A stretch of DNA of 64,000 bases from an uncultured Latescibacterota bacterium (GTDB lineage Bacteria > Latescibacterota > UBA2968), in contig OX638329.1 of NCBI GenBank assembly GCA_951812755.1, forward strand, positions 1,969,339 to 2,033,338, read 5' to 3'. The translations under genes and the position numbers were made by a program. Positions 25,053-34,106 of the stretch are shown piece after piece. The notes under the pieces were generated by a model. That model was not told where the DNA came from and searched no databases. It worked only from the letters and a program-made list of their open reading frames with translations. How positions within the stretch are numbered: the stretch's first letter is position 1; each line of letters begins with the position of its first letter.

Positions 25053-26606
25053 ATGGACGCACCTCGCCCGAATATTTTGATTTTCCTGGTCGATGAAATG
25101 CAGTTTGACGTTACCCAACCCTCGTCACCCTGTCAGATGCCTGCCCTCCAAAAATTCGCAGAAGAAGGCGTCACTTTTACCCGGGCGTTTACACCCTCTC
25201 CTCACTGTTGCCCTTCGCGTGCAACGCTCATGACCGGTGTTTATCCCAGCAGACACGGTATATGCAACAATGTAGAAACCGATACGGCCCACCAGTTTGG
25301 TCTAAATCCAGGTGTCCGAACGTTTGCTCAGGACCTGATCAGAGCCGGATACCGGCTCTCGTATGCAGGCAAATGGCATCTGTCAAATGAAGAAACGCCG
25401 GCAGACCGCGGCTGGAATGAAGTGACCTCATTTGCAAAAAAAATTCCCCGGGGCCACAGACAGTGGGCCGGGCGCACTGCAAAACCAGTGGTACTCGATG
25501 GACCCAGAGCGCACGGACACATGGTGCGTCCCGGTTGGGGCGATCAGGTAATCAACTCGGGTTTTGTCGATGACATCTTGCAAACACACTATTATCAAAA
25601 TGCCGTGGGACCGGGCATTGAAGAGCTTCGTCGCCTGACCCAGGAAGACGATCCCTGGTGTTTGTGCATCAGCACAGACATGGGACCCAAAAGCGTGGGC
25701 GTGAGGGCGCTCTTTGAACAATACGATCCATCTACCTTTGATCTGCCTCCAAACTTCCACGACAAAATGGAAGACAAACCCAATATCTACCGTCGCATAC
25801 GGGAGCAGGTCTGGGGCCAGCTCAGTCTGGCCGAAGTGCGCGAAGACATGGCGTCTTATTTTGCCAATTGCAGCCTCGAAGACTGCTATTTTAAACGCAT
25901 CTTGCAAGCTCTCGAAGAAACCGGCAAAGCCGACGACACTCTGGTCCTGTTCATCTCAGATCACGGAGACTACAATTTTGCCCACGGCCTGCAATATATG
26001 GGCATTCCGCCTTTCCGAGAAGCCTACCACGTACCTGTTGTCGCCCGCTGGCCAGGGGGCCTCGTTGCTCCGGGCCGAACCGTCGATCACCTCGTATCGC
26101 TCTCCGACATTGCACCCACACTGATCGAACTGGCCGGGACAACACCTAAAGACGCCAAAAGCGGGCGCAGCCTGGTTCCATTTTTAAAGAACGAAACACC
26201 TTCAAACTGGCGGGACGACCTGTTTTTTCAAACCAATGGAAACGAAGTCTATTATACCCAGCGTATTGCCATGACGGATCGATATAAATATGTGTACAAC
26301 GCATTTGATTACGACGAACTCTACGACCTGGAAAAAGACCCTGGTGAATTGGTCAACCTCATCCATCCTTCCCGGTATCCACAGCCCGAGCCGTTTGCAG
26401 AAACGCCAGAACAAGACGTACATCCCTTGCCTCGAATAGCCCCGCAACTCGAACCGGTACGGCGAGAAATGATGTCTCGCATCTGGGCGTTTGCGATCCA
26501 GGAAAACGACACCATATTCAGTGGTTTTGCGCCCATTGCCGTTGCCACATACGGTCCAATGGTCGGGCTGGAATGGATGCAAGGAGATCGCAATGCGCAA
26601 ACTTAA
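25053..26606 (+). CDS. Type I sulfatase (CCPSR), no signal peptide
   Basis: 517 residues. ILIFLVDEMQ gives Asp14, H51-C52-C53-P54-S55-R56 contains the formylglycine motif C52-x-P-x-R, and FISDHGDYNFAHG is the second metal motif. No signal peptide is present. AAGGAT is the ribosome site. The last 14 bp overlap the start of the GH4 gene, so desulfation and glycoside cleavage are coupled in one operon, probably on imported sulfated oligosaccharides in the cytoplasm. It is on the opposite strand to the rest of the polysaccharide locus. Confidence 0.93.
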   Translation: MDAPRPNILIFLVDEMQFDVTQPSSPCQMPALQKFAEEGVTFTRAFTPSPHCCPSRATLMTGVYPSRHGICNNVETDTAHQFGLNPGVRTFAQDLIRAGYRLSYAGKWHLSNEETPADRGWNEVTSFAKKIPRGHRQWAGRTAKPVVLDGPRAHGHMVRPGWGDQVINSGFVDDILQTHYYQNAVGPGIEELRRLTQEDDPWCLCISTDMGPKSVGVRALFEQYDPSTFDLPPNFHDKMEDKPNIYRRIREQVWGQLSLAEVREDMASYFANCSLEDCYFKRILQALEETGKADDTLVLFISDHGDYNFAHGLQYMGIPPFREAYHVPVVARWPGGLVAPGRTVDHLVSLSDIAPTLIELAGTTPKDAKSGRSLVPFLKNETPSNWRDDLFFQTNGNEVYYTQRIAMTDRYKYVYNAFDYDELYDLEKDPGELVNLIHPSRYPQPEPFAETPEQDVHPLPRIAPQLEPVRREMMSRIWAFAIQENDTIFSGFAPIAVATYGPMVGLEWMQGDRNAQT

Positions 26607-27915
26607 AATTGTGCTCGTTGGCGGTGGCAGTTTCCGATGGACGCCTCGTCTGGTCTGCAACATATTGGAAAACGCATCGCTCAACGGCAGCTACGTCGTG
26701 CTTTACGATATCAATAGCCAGATGCTCGAACTCACCGGCAAACTGTCTGAGAAGTACAGGGCATTGTACAAATCCGACACCACCTTTGCTCACACAACCG
26801 ATCAGGCCGAAGCCTTAGAGGGAGCCGACTCCGTAGTGGTCACCTTATCCACAGGTGGTCTGGAAGCTATGCAACATGATCTGAAAATACCCGAAACATT
26901 TGGTATTTTCCATACCGTAGGCGATACGGTTGGCCCTGCTGGCCTCTCCAGATCTCTGCGCAACATTCCCATTATGCTCGACCTGGCGCACGCCATGGAA
27001 ACCCACTGTCCAGATGCCTGGATGCTCAACTGCTCCAACCCCCTCTCAGCCCTCACCCACAGCGTAACCTGCCAGACCAGCATCAAAGCTATGGGCGTCT
27101 GCCACGGTGTGGTCGGTGCTGCCAAAATTTACGCTGAATTTTTCGGTACCCAGGACAAGGCTTGCGCCTGGTCGCATACTGGCATCAACCACTTCTCCTG
27201 GTTTACCCGATTTTTTGTAGAAGGCCGTTGCGCCTGGGAGATCCTCGCTGAAAAAGGCCTGGACGCATGGCTTGCACTTTCGCCTGAACAGGCAAAAAAA
27301 GATCCCGTATTTGGCTCGCTCTACGGGTTTCGTTGTGGCCTCAAACTTGGCCGTACATTAGGTGCCATCCCAGCTATTGGCGATCGCCACCTGGTTGAGT
27401 TCCTTCCCGGCTATCTCATCAGCGAGGATCGCCTGGCCTCATACGGTCTGGTGCGCACCACTATAGAAGGACAAAAGCGACAGGCCGCTGGATATCGCTC
27501 CCGAGTAGAGCGCTTCATCAAAGGGGAAGAAGACCTGCCCCCTGTCGCCAGCCGAGACAATGTGGCTGCCTGGATTGCGGGCCTCTTTGGGGGACCACCT
27601 GCCCACGACAATCTCAACGCCCCCAACACAGGCCAGATTCCGCAGTTGCCCGACGGCGTGATCGTAGAAACTCGCGGACTGCTCGATACAGCCGGCATCC
27701 ATCCTTTTGTTAGCCCAATGCCAAAAGCTATTGAAGCGATCGTTCGTCCCCAGGCACTTCGCGAAGCACTGACCGTAGAAGCAGCATTAGAAGGCAGCTT
27801 TGAAAAGGCGCTATCCGTCATGATGACCGATCCTCTTCTTCCCTCCGTAGAAATTGCCCGTCCAATGCTTGAAGCCCTCATCGCAGCCACCCACAAGTGG
27901 CTCCCTCAATTTTAA
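26593..27915 (+). CDS. Glycoside hydrolase family 4 (NAD- and metal-dependent)
   Basis: 440 residues, family-typical length. The N-terminal Rossmann motif VGGGS (9-13), N146-C-S-N-P150, C170-H171 and G-I-N199-H200 are the NAD and Mn-binding signatures of GH4. These enzymes cleave glycosides by oxidation at C3 and elimination. Sub-groups act on alpha-glucosides, alpha-galactosides and alpha-galacturonides or glucuronides; the neighbours favour a uronide (inference). The start ATG at 26593 has AAGGAG at 26581-26586 and overlaps the sulfatase gene by 14 bp. The enzyme is cytoplasmic, having no leader. Confidence 0.93.
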   Translation: MRKLKIVLVGGGSFRWTPRLVCNILENASLNGSYVVLYDINSQMLELTGKLSEKYRALYKSDTTFAHTTDQAEALEGADSVVVTLSTGGLEAMQHDLKIPETFGIFHTVGDTVGPAGLSRSLRNIPIMLDLAHAMETHCPDAWMLNCSNPLSALTHSVTCQTSIKAMGVCHGVVGAAKIYAEFFGTQDKACAWSHTGINHFSWFTRFFVEGRCAWEILAEKGLDAWLALSPEQAKKDPVFGSLYGFRCGLKLGRTLGAIPAIGDRHLVEFLPGYLISEDRLASYGLVRTTIEGQKRQAAGYRSRVERFIKGEEDLPPVASRDNVAAWIAGLFGGPPAHDNLNAPNTGQIPQLPDGVIVETRGLLDTAGIHPFVSPMPKAIEAIVRPQALREALTVEAALEGSFEKALSVMMTDPLLPSVEIARPMLEALIAATHKWLPQF

Positions 27916-27917
27916 AA

Positions 27918-27942
27918 TTGAAACATCCGGTTCCGAACCCTC
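27918..27942. repeat. 25-bp dispersed repeat, copy 2
   Basis: It matches 24842-24866 with one change. It lies between the convergent GH4 and PL22-like genes and overlaps the stop codon of the latter. Confidence 0.75.
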
Positions 27943-29101
27943 AAGGCGCTGTCCCGTTCAGCCCGACCACCAGATCCGACGGTATGGACGCCACGTGAAT
28001 CTGGGGCTGTCCGCTCAGGTCGGATGTGAACACCAGCCACCGCATATCCGGAGAGGCATAGGCGTGTGGATGCGCTTTTTTGACGAGAATCGAGGTGCGG
28101 GCGTCGCATACGACCGCATTCTTTCCCGTCTGGATGGATCCCAGAATGAGCTTGCCGGACCCCTGCCAGTCATCGGCAAAAAAGTACCGGCCACACGGAG
28201 ACGTCCCCAGGTGATTAAACCGATACCCGCGCGAGACGATTCGGGGTGGTCCCTCGGCCTTTACCCCCAGCAGATTGCCCTTTTCGGCGGTGTAGTCGCC
28301 TTCTGCAAAATACCATTCCTCGGGGCTGTGTAGTCCCCGGGCGTTTGGGGCACGGACTGTGAGCAAGATCTCATTAGTTCCCGCAATCCACGCTTCGTGT
28401 CCCACGATGCTGGGCGTATAAGGTTCTCCCACCTGTAGCCGCGTCACCTTTCCGCTCGGGATATCCAGGAGAAATTCCGTGGCACCCTGCTCCCCAAAGA
28501 TCACCGCCCGGGTACCGTCGGGCAGCACCTTGCACCCCCGGTTGTGCTGCACCATAAGCTGTTTGCCCCAGGTGGGCTCGAACTGGGTGTGTGGGTTGCA
28601 AATATCCGGATCGGTGTGGATGAGATCCCGCGTGCCAGTCTTCAAGTCCAGCAGTTCGATCCCGAACATCTGGGGTTCCAGGCTGAGGGTGACGCCATAG
28701 GCGTAGTAGCGCTCGTCGGGAGACACCGTATCCATTCCCCGATGCTGAAAATCTTCGGGAAATTCGAAAATTACCTCCCATTTGCCCGTGGCGAGATCTA
28801 CCCGCCGCAGTTCCAGGCATTTTCCTTCCCGAACGTGGCGGTAGTAAAAGATCCCGGTGTGGCTCATCCCCGGCGCCCGCAGCCCCTGTCCTACGACCTC
28901 ACGCTTCCAGGTTCCGAATTCGCAGGTCACATATTCGTTATAGTTCGGGCCGGGTTCTGGATTTTGTCGTTCGTACACGAAAATCCGGGAGTCCGCCGAG
29001 CAGTAGGGCTGTTCGCAGTAAATATTGGATTTTTCGAGTGGGTCGTCGGTAATCTGATAGACGACAGCGCCATTTGTATCTTCCTCAAGTATCCTGGGCA
29101 T
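27941..29101 (-). CDS. PL22-like oligogalacturonate lyase / TolB-type beta-propeller
   Basis: 386 residues of repeated beta-propeller blades (SPDERYYAY, SPCGRYFFADD, SPDMRWLVFTSD), like the oligogalacturonide lyases of family PL22 and related TolB-like proteins. The final blade string KKAHPHAYASPD has the paired histidines of the PL22 metal site, and QFEPTWG with HNRG lies earlier. There is no signal peptide, as expected for a cytoplasmic lyase acting on short uronides. It could also be a non-enzymatic propeller. AAGGAG is the ribosome site. It is the last gene of the minus-strand polysaccharide block. Confidence 0.8.
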   Translation of the reverse strand: MPRILEEDTNGAVVYQITDDPLEKSNIYCEQPYCSADSRIFVYERQNPEPGPNYNEYVTCEFGTWKREVVGQGLRAPGMSHTGIFYYRHVREGKCLELRRVDLATGKWEVIFEFPEDFQHRGMDTVSPDERYYAYGVTLSLEPQMFGIELLDLKTGTRDLIHTDPDICNPHTQFEPTWGKQLMVQHNRGCKVLPDGTRAVIFGEQGATEFLLDIPSGKVTRLQVGEPYTPSIVGHEAWIAGTNEILLTVRAPNARGLHSPEEWYFAEGDYTAEKGNLLGVKAEGPPRIVSRGYRFNHLGTSPCGRYFFADDWQGSGKLILGSIQTGKNAVVCDARTSILVKKAHPHAYASPDMRWLVFTSDLSGQPQIHVASIPSDLVVGLNGTAP

Positions 29102-29135
29102 AGCTGATCTCCTTCAGAATGATTTGATTGGGAGA

Positions 29136-30539
29136 TTACCCTTTGCGCCACCAGGCGTTGGCATATTTGAGATCTGGCGCAACGACGAGTTGGCGCTCCC
29201 ATTCAATAAGACGTTCCCGGTGTTCTTTTAAAACAGATACGTACTGTGGGTCGGCTGATAGATTGCGAGTTTCACCGGGGTCTTCCCGCATGTCGAAAAG
29301 CTGATCGACTTCGTCTTTAGCATAGGCGATGTATTTGTAGCGGCTGGTACGCACCATACGCCCCCGGTTGCTGTTGGATTCGCAGACGACGGCGTCATCC
29401 CAGGCAGGATCGGGTTTTGTCAACAGAGGGCGGAGGCTGCGACCACGCATGATTTCGGGTAGTGGAATGCCCGCGAAGTCGCATACAGTGGGGAAGATGT
29501 CCATCCCTGTGATGAGGTGTGAGGTATTGGTCTGATTTTGCGGCAGGTGGCCTGGCCAGGAGATGATGAAGGGTACCGCCAGTGCTTCTTCGTAGAGCGA
29601 GCTTTTGCGTACGGTTTGATGGTGGCCCATGCCTTCCCCATGATCGGATGTAAAAATGACGACGGTATCGTTGAGATGGTCTGTGTCTTCCAGCGACTGG
29701 AGAATGCGACCGATTTCGGCATCAACCATTTCGACGTGGCGATAATAGCTCCACCGATAGTAACGCCACTGCATTTCGTCCCAGTTGCCTTTGGGAGGGT
29801 CGCGTCGCTGACGGTTGCGCTTTACATAGTCGGGTTCTCGCGGGTCGTATTCAAAGTTGTCGGGCAACGGCGGTAGTTCGGATTCAAGCTCTGCGTAGCG
29901 AAGCTGATCGGGTGGGTAGGTGTTGATGCGTAGCCACTCGCAGATATCGTGCGGTTGGAGAAATGAGGCGACCATGAAAAAGGGGCGGTCAGACGTGCGA
30001 TTGTGCAGATAGGTTTCACAGGCGCGCGAAGCCGATGTGTCGCCAATATTGCCTTGCCCGCCGATGCCGGTGTTTATGACGTCGAATCCGGGGATAAAGT
30101 GCGTGAATCCCTCGGGGACGTGCCACTTGCCGGAATAAATTGTTTCGTAATCGGAATGCTGTGAAAGCCACTGTCCGAGGTTGGGGATGCCTTCACGGAT
30201 GGGGCGACCGTTGACTGGCACGCCGGTTTCGGAGGACGTGCGTCCCGAGAAAATGCAGCTTCGCGAGGGGCCACAAACCGGGTTGCCACAATAAGATTGG
30301 GTAAATAGTGTCCCTCGATTTTTCAGCTTGTCCAGTGCAGGCGTTTGGATATGGGAACAGCCTGCGGCGGATATGGTGTCAAGGTGCTGCTGGTCTGTAA
30401 GAATCAATACAATATTGGGCATTGAAGGGGCCTCGGCGGCAAAGATGCGTTTTCCCTGAGCTGTGAGCGCCAGTGTGGCGCCTCCGCTGATTTTCATGAA
30501 ATCCCGGCGGTTGATGGGTTCCTGGGTTTGTTCAAGCAT
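29136..30539 (-). CDS. Type I sulfatase (CGPSR) with Tat signal
   Basis: 467 residues. The N-terminus has a twin-arginine motif, NRRDFMK (10-16), and a hydrophobic stretch up to an Ala-rich cleavage region near residue 35, so it is exported folded. NIVLILTDQQ gives Asp49, C89-G-P-S-R93 is the formylglycine site, and FTSDHGEGMGHHQ is the second metal motif. Tat export of a formylglycine enzyme fits modification in the cytoplasm first. The ATG at 30539 is preceded by GGAGG at eight bases; a GTG at 30548 lies inside that site. It overlaps the upstream gene by 8 bp. It is the only sulfatase of five here with a leader. Confidence 0.93.
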   Translation of the reverse strand: MLEQTQEPINRRDFMKISGGATLALTAQGKRIFAAEAPSMPNIVLILTDQQHLDTISAAGCSHIQTPALDKLKNRGTLFTQSYCGNPVCGPSRSCIFSGRTSSETGVPVNGRPIREGIPNLGQWLSQHSDYETIYSGKWHVPEGFTHFIPGFDVINTGIGGQGNIGDTSASRACETYLHNRTSDRPFFMVASFLQPHDICEWLRINTYPPDQLRYAELESELPPLPDNFEYDPREPDYVKRNRQRRDPPKGNWDEMQWRYYRWSYYRHVEMVDAEIGRILQSLEDTDHLNDTVVIFTSDHGEGMGHHQTVRKSSLYEEALAVPFIISWPGHLPQNQTNTSHLITGMDIFPTVCDFAGIPLPEIMRGRSLRPLLTKPDPAWDDAVVCESNSNRGRMVRTSRYKYIAYAKDEVDQLFDMREDPGETRNLSADPQYVSVLKEHRERLIEWERQLVVAPDLKYANAWWRKG

Positions 30540-31353
30540 CGCGATCACCTCCCGCGTATTTCTTTTGACGGCGCTTAAACGCGCGTGTTTCCCGAGTTTT
30601 CTGATGTGTTAAACGCGCTTCGGCATCGTCTGATAGAATGTAAGTGCGCGCGCCGGTGGTGACCATCTGGAGACGATGGTGATCATCGAGCCAGTATTCA
30701 TACGGCAGTACACCGTGGCCGATCTGATGAAACCATTGCAGAGAATTGTTCGCACGGGTGTATAGACCGCGATAAGACAGGCGTTGATTGTACTTGTGTA
30801 CGCTTAACCCTTCGAGGATGTCAACAACAAGCGATGTTGAGGATTCGAAAGGCAATCGCTGCACTGCTTCAAATAAGCACCAATCTGCAGTGATTGGGTT
30901 GGCACCCGAAGCGATGCGCGTTCTGTTGTTGATCGTGATTTCCGCAGTCGTGCCGTTGGCTTTTCCCGTTTCTTCCAGTGTTTGCGGATCACTTTGATTG
31001 GGGGCTGTGAATTGATTGGATAGTCGCCAGGAAACAGGGCTTGCTGATAGGTCTTTCCGACAGATGATTTCTGCGGTGTACTTGTGTAGTCTGTGTTCGT
31101 CGTTGACGATTTCACGATCAACTTGCAGGCGGAAGGTGTCGTCTGTATCGGGGGATTTCGAGAGGCGCAGAAGCCCGATGTCTTCATTGCCATCTTCCCG
31201 ATAACCATGACAGGTCATGATGCGATAGGTATTGATCCACTGACCATTTGGGTCAAAGTCTGCGGGTGTTTCTGGAAATCCCTGAAGCAAATTCATGTCG
31301 CCCAGAAGATCGGGTACTAAGGGATATCCGACAATGGTGCGTTTTTTTGCCAT
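30532..31353 (-). CDS. Uncharacterised beta-rich protein in the polysaccharide operon
   Basis: Not recognised. 273 residues, mostly alternating beta-strand patterns: DTFRLQVDREIVN, HKYTAEIICRKD, LSYRGLYTR, LPYEYWLDDHHRLQMVTTGARTYIL. The C-terminus is basic (RRQKKYAGG). There is no signal peptide or membrane segment. The start has GAGGAG nine bases upstream. It lies 12 bp after the GH-A hydrolase gene and overlaps the Tat sulfatase by 8 bp, so it is expected to act in the same pathway. Confidence 0.75.
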   Translation of the reverse strand: MAKKRTIVGYPLVPDLLGDMNLLQGFPETPADFDPNGQWINTYRIMTCHGYREDGNEDIGLLRLSKSPDTDDTFRLQVDREIVNDEHRLHKYTAEIICRKDLSASPVSWRLSNQFTAPNQSDPQTLEETGKANGTTAEITINNRTRIASGANPITADWCLFEAVQRLPFESSTSLVVDILEGLSVHKYNQRLSYRGLYTRANNSLQWFHQIGHGVLPYEYWLDDHHRLQMVTTGARTYILSDDAEARLTHQKTRETRAFKRRQKKYAGGDRDA

Positions 31354-31365
31354 GGGACATACTCC

Positions 31366-32826
31366 TCAATTTTTAGAAGTGCGACTATCAAAATAGGATG
31401 TTAGGGGATAAACCTGAGCGTTAATTTCTTTTGCTTTATCCACAAGATCCACAAAAGGCTCATACCGAATGCTTAAAAAACCCTTATTGGATCCGTTGGG
31501 CAAATCTTTTGTATCGCGATAAGTATGCCAGAACCAGCCGATACAGAATTTGGATTCCAGCAGCCCCAGGGTGAAGTTCTGATAAAATCGTCCGCGATCA
31601 GCCTGAGACTTGACCACGCCACCTGCCCCATCTGTATTTTTATAGCCGGAATCCTCTCCTTTTACATACCACTCACTAATGACAAATGGTTTATCCCCAG
31701 ACCAGGTGTTCCAATTTTTTAATTCCGATGTTCTGGGTGTCCAACGATGATAATAATTCACCGAAATGACATCGGCATATTCGCCTAAAGCTTCAAATAC
31801 CGGCTTGAGACGAATGGCCTGCCCGTGCAAACGCGATCCCAAAAAGAGATGATTGGGGTCGCGGTCCTTGAGCACTTTAGATACAATGCCAAAATATAAC
31901 CTGGCAATATACACCAGAAATTTTTTCTGCTCATCAGAAGTCACACTTGATTTGAGCGTATCGATGTCAACATTTTGCGACTGAAGGTTTCTCTCTTTTT
32001 TTATCCATTCAAATGCCTTTTTAAAGTTGATATCCGATTGCTCCAGGCTGAGATACCGGGTCAAGGCATCCTCTCGCCAGGGTAGTTCATTATCTACAAA
32101 ATATCCCAACAGTGTCGGGTCGTGTATCATCTCATCTGTGATCTTTTCTTTTACTCGATCCCTGCAAAATGCTTCAAACTCAGGATCAAAAATTGGGATA
32201 CAATGATTTTGGAACTGCATGTTGTTTGCATTTGATTTTGCCCCATATCGCCTGCCAAAAGGATACATCATATAAATGACCGTTGCCCATGCCTGCGGTT
32301 TGTTGTGTTGTGTTTTTAAAAGTAAAGGATCACTCCAGGTGCCAACCACATTGAATCTGTTTGTTCTCAAAAAATCAACGGTCTCATAAGCCCAGGCCTC
32401 GGGTTTTCCCCATCGGCGTTCAAAAACAGGTGGTGCTGTCACGCTCCTGTCTTTTGCTGCGCCCCACCGGATGGAATTGAGTGCTGTGCAAAAAAACAGA
32501 TATCCATCTGGATCTACAAACCACCAGCGATCGTCTATCTTCTGGGTACGAAAAAATCCTGTGCCCTCAATTTTTCGATCTGCCCACCCGCCATAAGGAC
32601 TGAGTTGTACCTCAACTTGAGGCGTATAGTCCGGTAGCATACTCAAAAGACGTGTTGCACGTGGTCGATAAGATCCAAATATGCGCTCTCCTCTATAAAG
32701 CCGCATCCGCATATCTACCATCACATGCTGATTGGGGTCGTCTTTCCACGATTGAGCATATAGATCTGTCACACTACCCAATATCAATATTCCAATCAGA
32801 ACCATACAGGTAACAATTTCACTCAT
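31366..32826 (-). CDS. Clan GH-A glycoside hydrolase, agarase/GH50-like
   Basis: 486 residues with a signal peptide ending near Ala24-Gln25 (DLYAQ). The N-terminal string GFFRTQKIDDRWWFVDPDGYLFF is shared, in my recollection, with beta-agarase-like GH50 and related proteins. Y-F-V-D-N246-E247 fits the Asn-Glu acid/base pair and FVISE385W the nucleophile of a (beta/alpha)8 retaining hydrolase. The substrate is unproven; a beta-linked galactan or other marine polysaccharide is plausible. I start at the ATG at 32826 (GGAG eight bases before); the longer frame would overlap the enolase gene and bury the leader. Confidence 0.8.
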   Translation of the reverse strand: MSEIVTCMVLIGILILGSVTDLYAQSWKDDPNQHVMVDMRMRLYRGERIFGSYRPRATRLLSMLPDYTPQVEVQLSPYGGWADRKIEGTGFFRTQKIDDRWWFVDPDGYLFFCTALNSIRWGAAKDRSVTAPPVFERRWGKPEAWAYETVDFLRTNRFNVVGTWSDPLLLKTQHNKPQAWATVIYMMYPFGRRYGAKSNANNMQFQNHCIPIFDPEFEAFCRDRVKEKITDEMIHDPTLLGYFVDNELPWREDALTRYLSLEQSDINFKKAFEWIKKERNLQSQNVDIDTLKSSVTSDEQKKFLVYIARLYFGIVSKVLKDRDPNHLFLGSRLHGQAIRLKPVFEALGEYADVISVNYYHRWTPRTSELKNWNTWSGDKPFVISEWYVKGEDSGYKNTDGAGGVVKSQADRGRFYQNFTLGLLESKFCIGWFWHTYRDTKDLPNGSNKGFLSIRYEPFVDLVDKAKEINAQVYPLTSYFDSRTSKN

Positions 32827-32857
32827 GCAGTTGTCTCCAGGCTGTTCACTGTTTCGC

Positions 32858-34009
32858 TTATGGTTCAATCAGATTGTCGTTAATATAGTCCCAGTTGAAA
32901 TCAAATCCCAGACCTGGTAGTTGGGGGAGGATGACATTGCCGTCGTCATCCAGGGGATCTACAATGGAATTCAAATAGGGTGGCGGGGTTTCGTAGTCGA
33001 AGTCGGGGCGCAAGAGGCCGCGTTCATAGTATTCACAGGTTGCTTCTGTTGTTGCGCCCAGGATTTGACAGTTTGCCCATCCGCCATAGTGCATTTCGCA
33101 CTGAATGCCGAAGGCCTGTGCCACATTCACCATTTTGTAGGATCCCGTGATGCCGCCATAATTGTGATCGATGCGCAGCATGTCGGATGCACCCTGAAGC
33201 ACCCATTCGGCGCGCGTGAAGACACCGCCGGGAATGTGTTCGGGTGAGAGAATGGCGATGTCCAGTTCGCGTGTCAATCGTCGGTATGCTTCTGTTCGCG
33301 TTTCTACCATGGGATGTTCCAGCCAGTAGTAATTCAGTTTTTCCAGTTCGCGGCCGACCCAAAGCGATTGCTCTAAAGTATAGACGCCAAAGGGATCTAA
33401 CATCAAGACCATGTCGTCGCCGACAGCTTCGCGCACGGCTTTGCATACTTCCACGTCTTCTTTGGGGAATCCGGGAACTTGAGGGGCAGGTTCCCAGGTG
33501 TGTGGGTTCCAGCAGATGTACGCGTGAACTTTGTATGCTTTGTATCCCTGTTTTTTGCACTCGAGTGCATGTTCGGCATAATCTTCTGGTTTGCCGATGT
33601 TGGGATAGGTGCTGGCATAAGCTTTTACTTTGTCGCGAGCACCACCGAGGATTTTGTGTACGGGCAGGTCAACCATTCTGCCCAGCAGGTCCCAAAGGGC
33701 GCAATCGACTGCGCCCATAACATGCTCGGGCAAGCTGTGACCGAAAGTGACGAGTTGGTCCATCCAGTTCCAGATGGTTTCACGGGATAGGGGATCTTCG
33801 CCGATTAACATGCGCTTGATCGGGCCTTCGAGGTATCGGCGGTCGCCACCGATCATATACCCTTCGAGACCTTCGTCTGTTACGATTTTGAAGATCGAGC
33901 TTGCCGACTCTTTTTGTTCTTCTCCCCAGACGCCGTAGCCCCACTTACTCGGTCGAGACCTGCCGCCTGGCGTGCGGAATGTAATCACTTCGATGTCTGT
34001 AATTTTCAT
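32858..34009 (-). CDS. Enolase-superfamily dehydratase (mandelate racemase group)
   Basis: 383 residues with an N-terminal capping domain and a C-terminal barrel. K160-V-H162 sits at the first acid/base position, D205, E231 and E257 are the three Mg ligands, and H307 is the general base on the far strand. These features fit sugar-acid dehydratases, which convert aldonic or uronic acids to 2-keto-3-deoxy sugars, a normal step after uronide release. The ATG at 34009 follows GAGG; a TTG at 34021 lies before it. It sits 31 bp before the GH-A hydrolase gene. Confidence 0.88.
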   Translation of the reverse strand: MKITDIEVITFRTPGGRSRPSKWGYGVWGEEQKESASSIFKIVTDEGLEGYMIGGDRRYLEGPIKRMLIGEDPLSRETIWNWMDQLVTFGHSLPEHVMGAVDCALWDLLGRMVDLPVHKILGGARDKVKAYASTYPNIGKPEDYAEHALECKKQGYKAYKVHAYICWNPHTWEPAPQVPGFPKEDVEVCKAVREAVGDDMVLMLDPFGVYTLEQSLWVGRELEKLNYYWLEHPMVETRTEAYRRLTRELDIAILSPEHIPGGVFTRAEWVLQGASDMLRIDHNYGGITGSYKMVNVAQAFGIQCEMHYGGWANCQILGATTEATCEYYERGLLRPDFDYETPPPYLNSIVDPLDDDGNVILPQLPGLGFDFNWDYINDNLIEP

Positions 34010-34062
34010 GGGGGTCCTCAATTCAAAAGATGAAAAGGAACACAGATTGTTCGCGATGTTTC

Positions 34063-34096
34063 AATTTAGCTTCTTATGCTGAAAAATCAAGAATAA
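34063..34096. repeat. 34-bp dispersed repeat, copy 1
   Basis: It shares 30 of 34 positions with 58934-58967, including TTAGCTTCTTAT and AAAAATCAAG. It lies between DUF6785 copy 2 and the dehydratase gene; the other copy is in the tRNA island, 24.9 kb away. Confidence 0.7.
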
Positions 34097-34106
34097 GCGG
34101 ATATCT

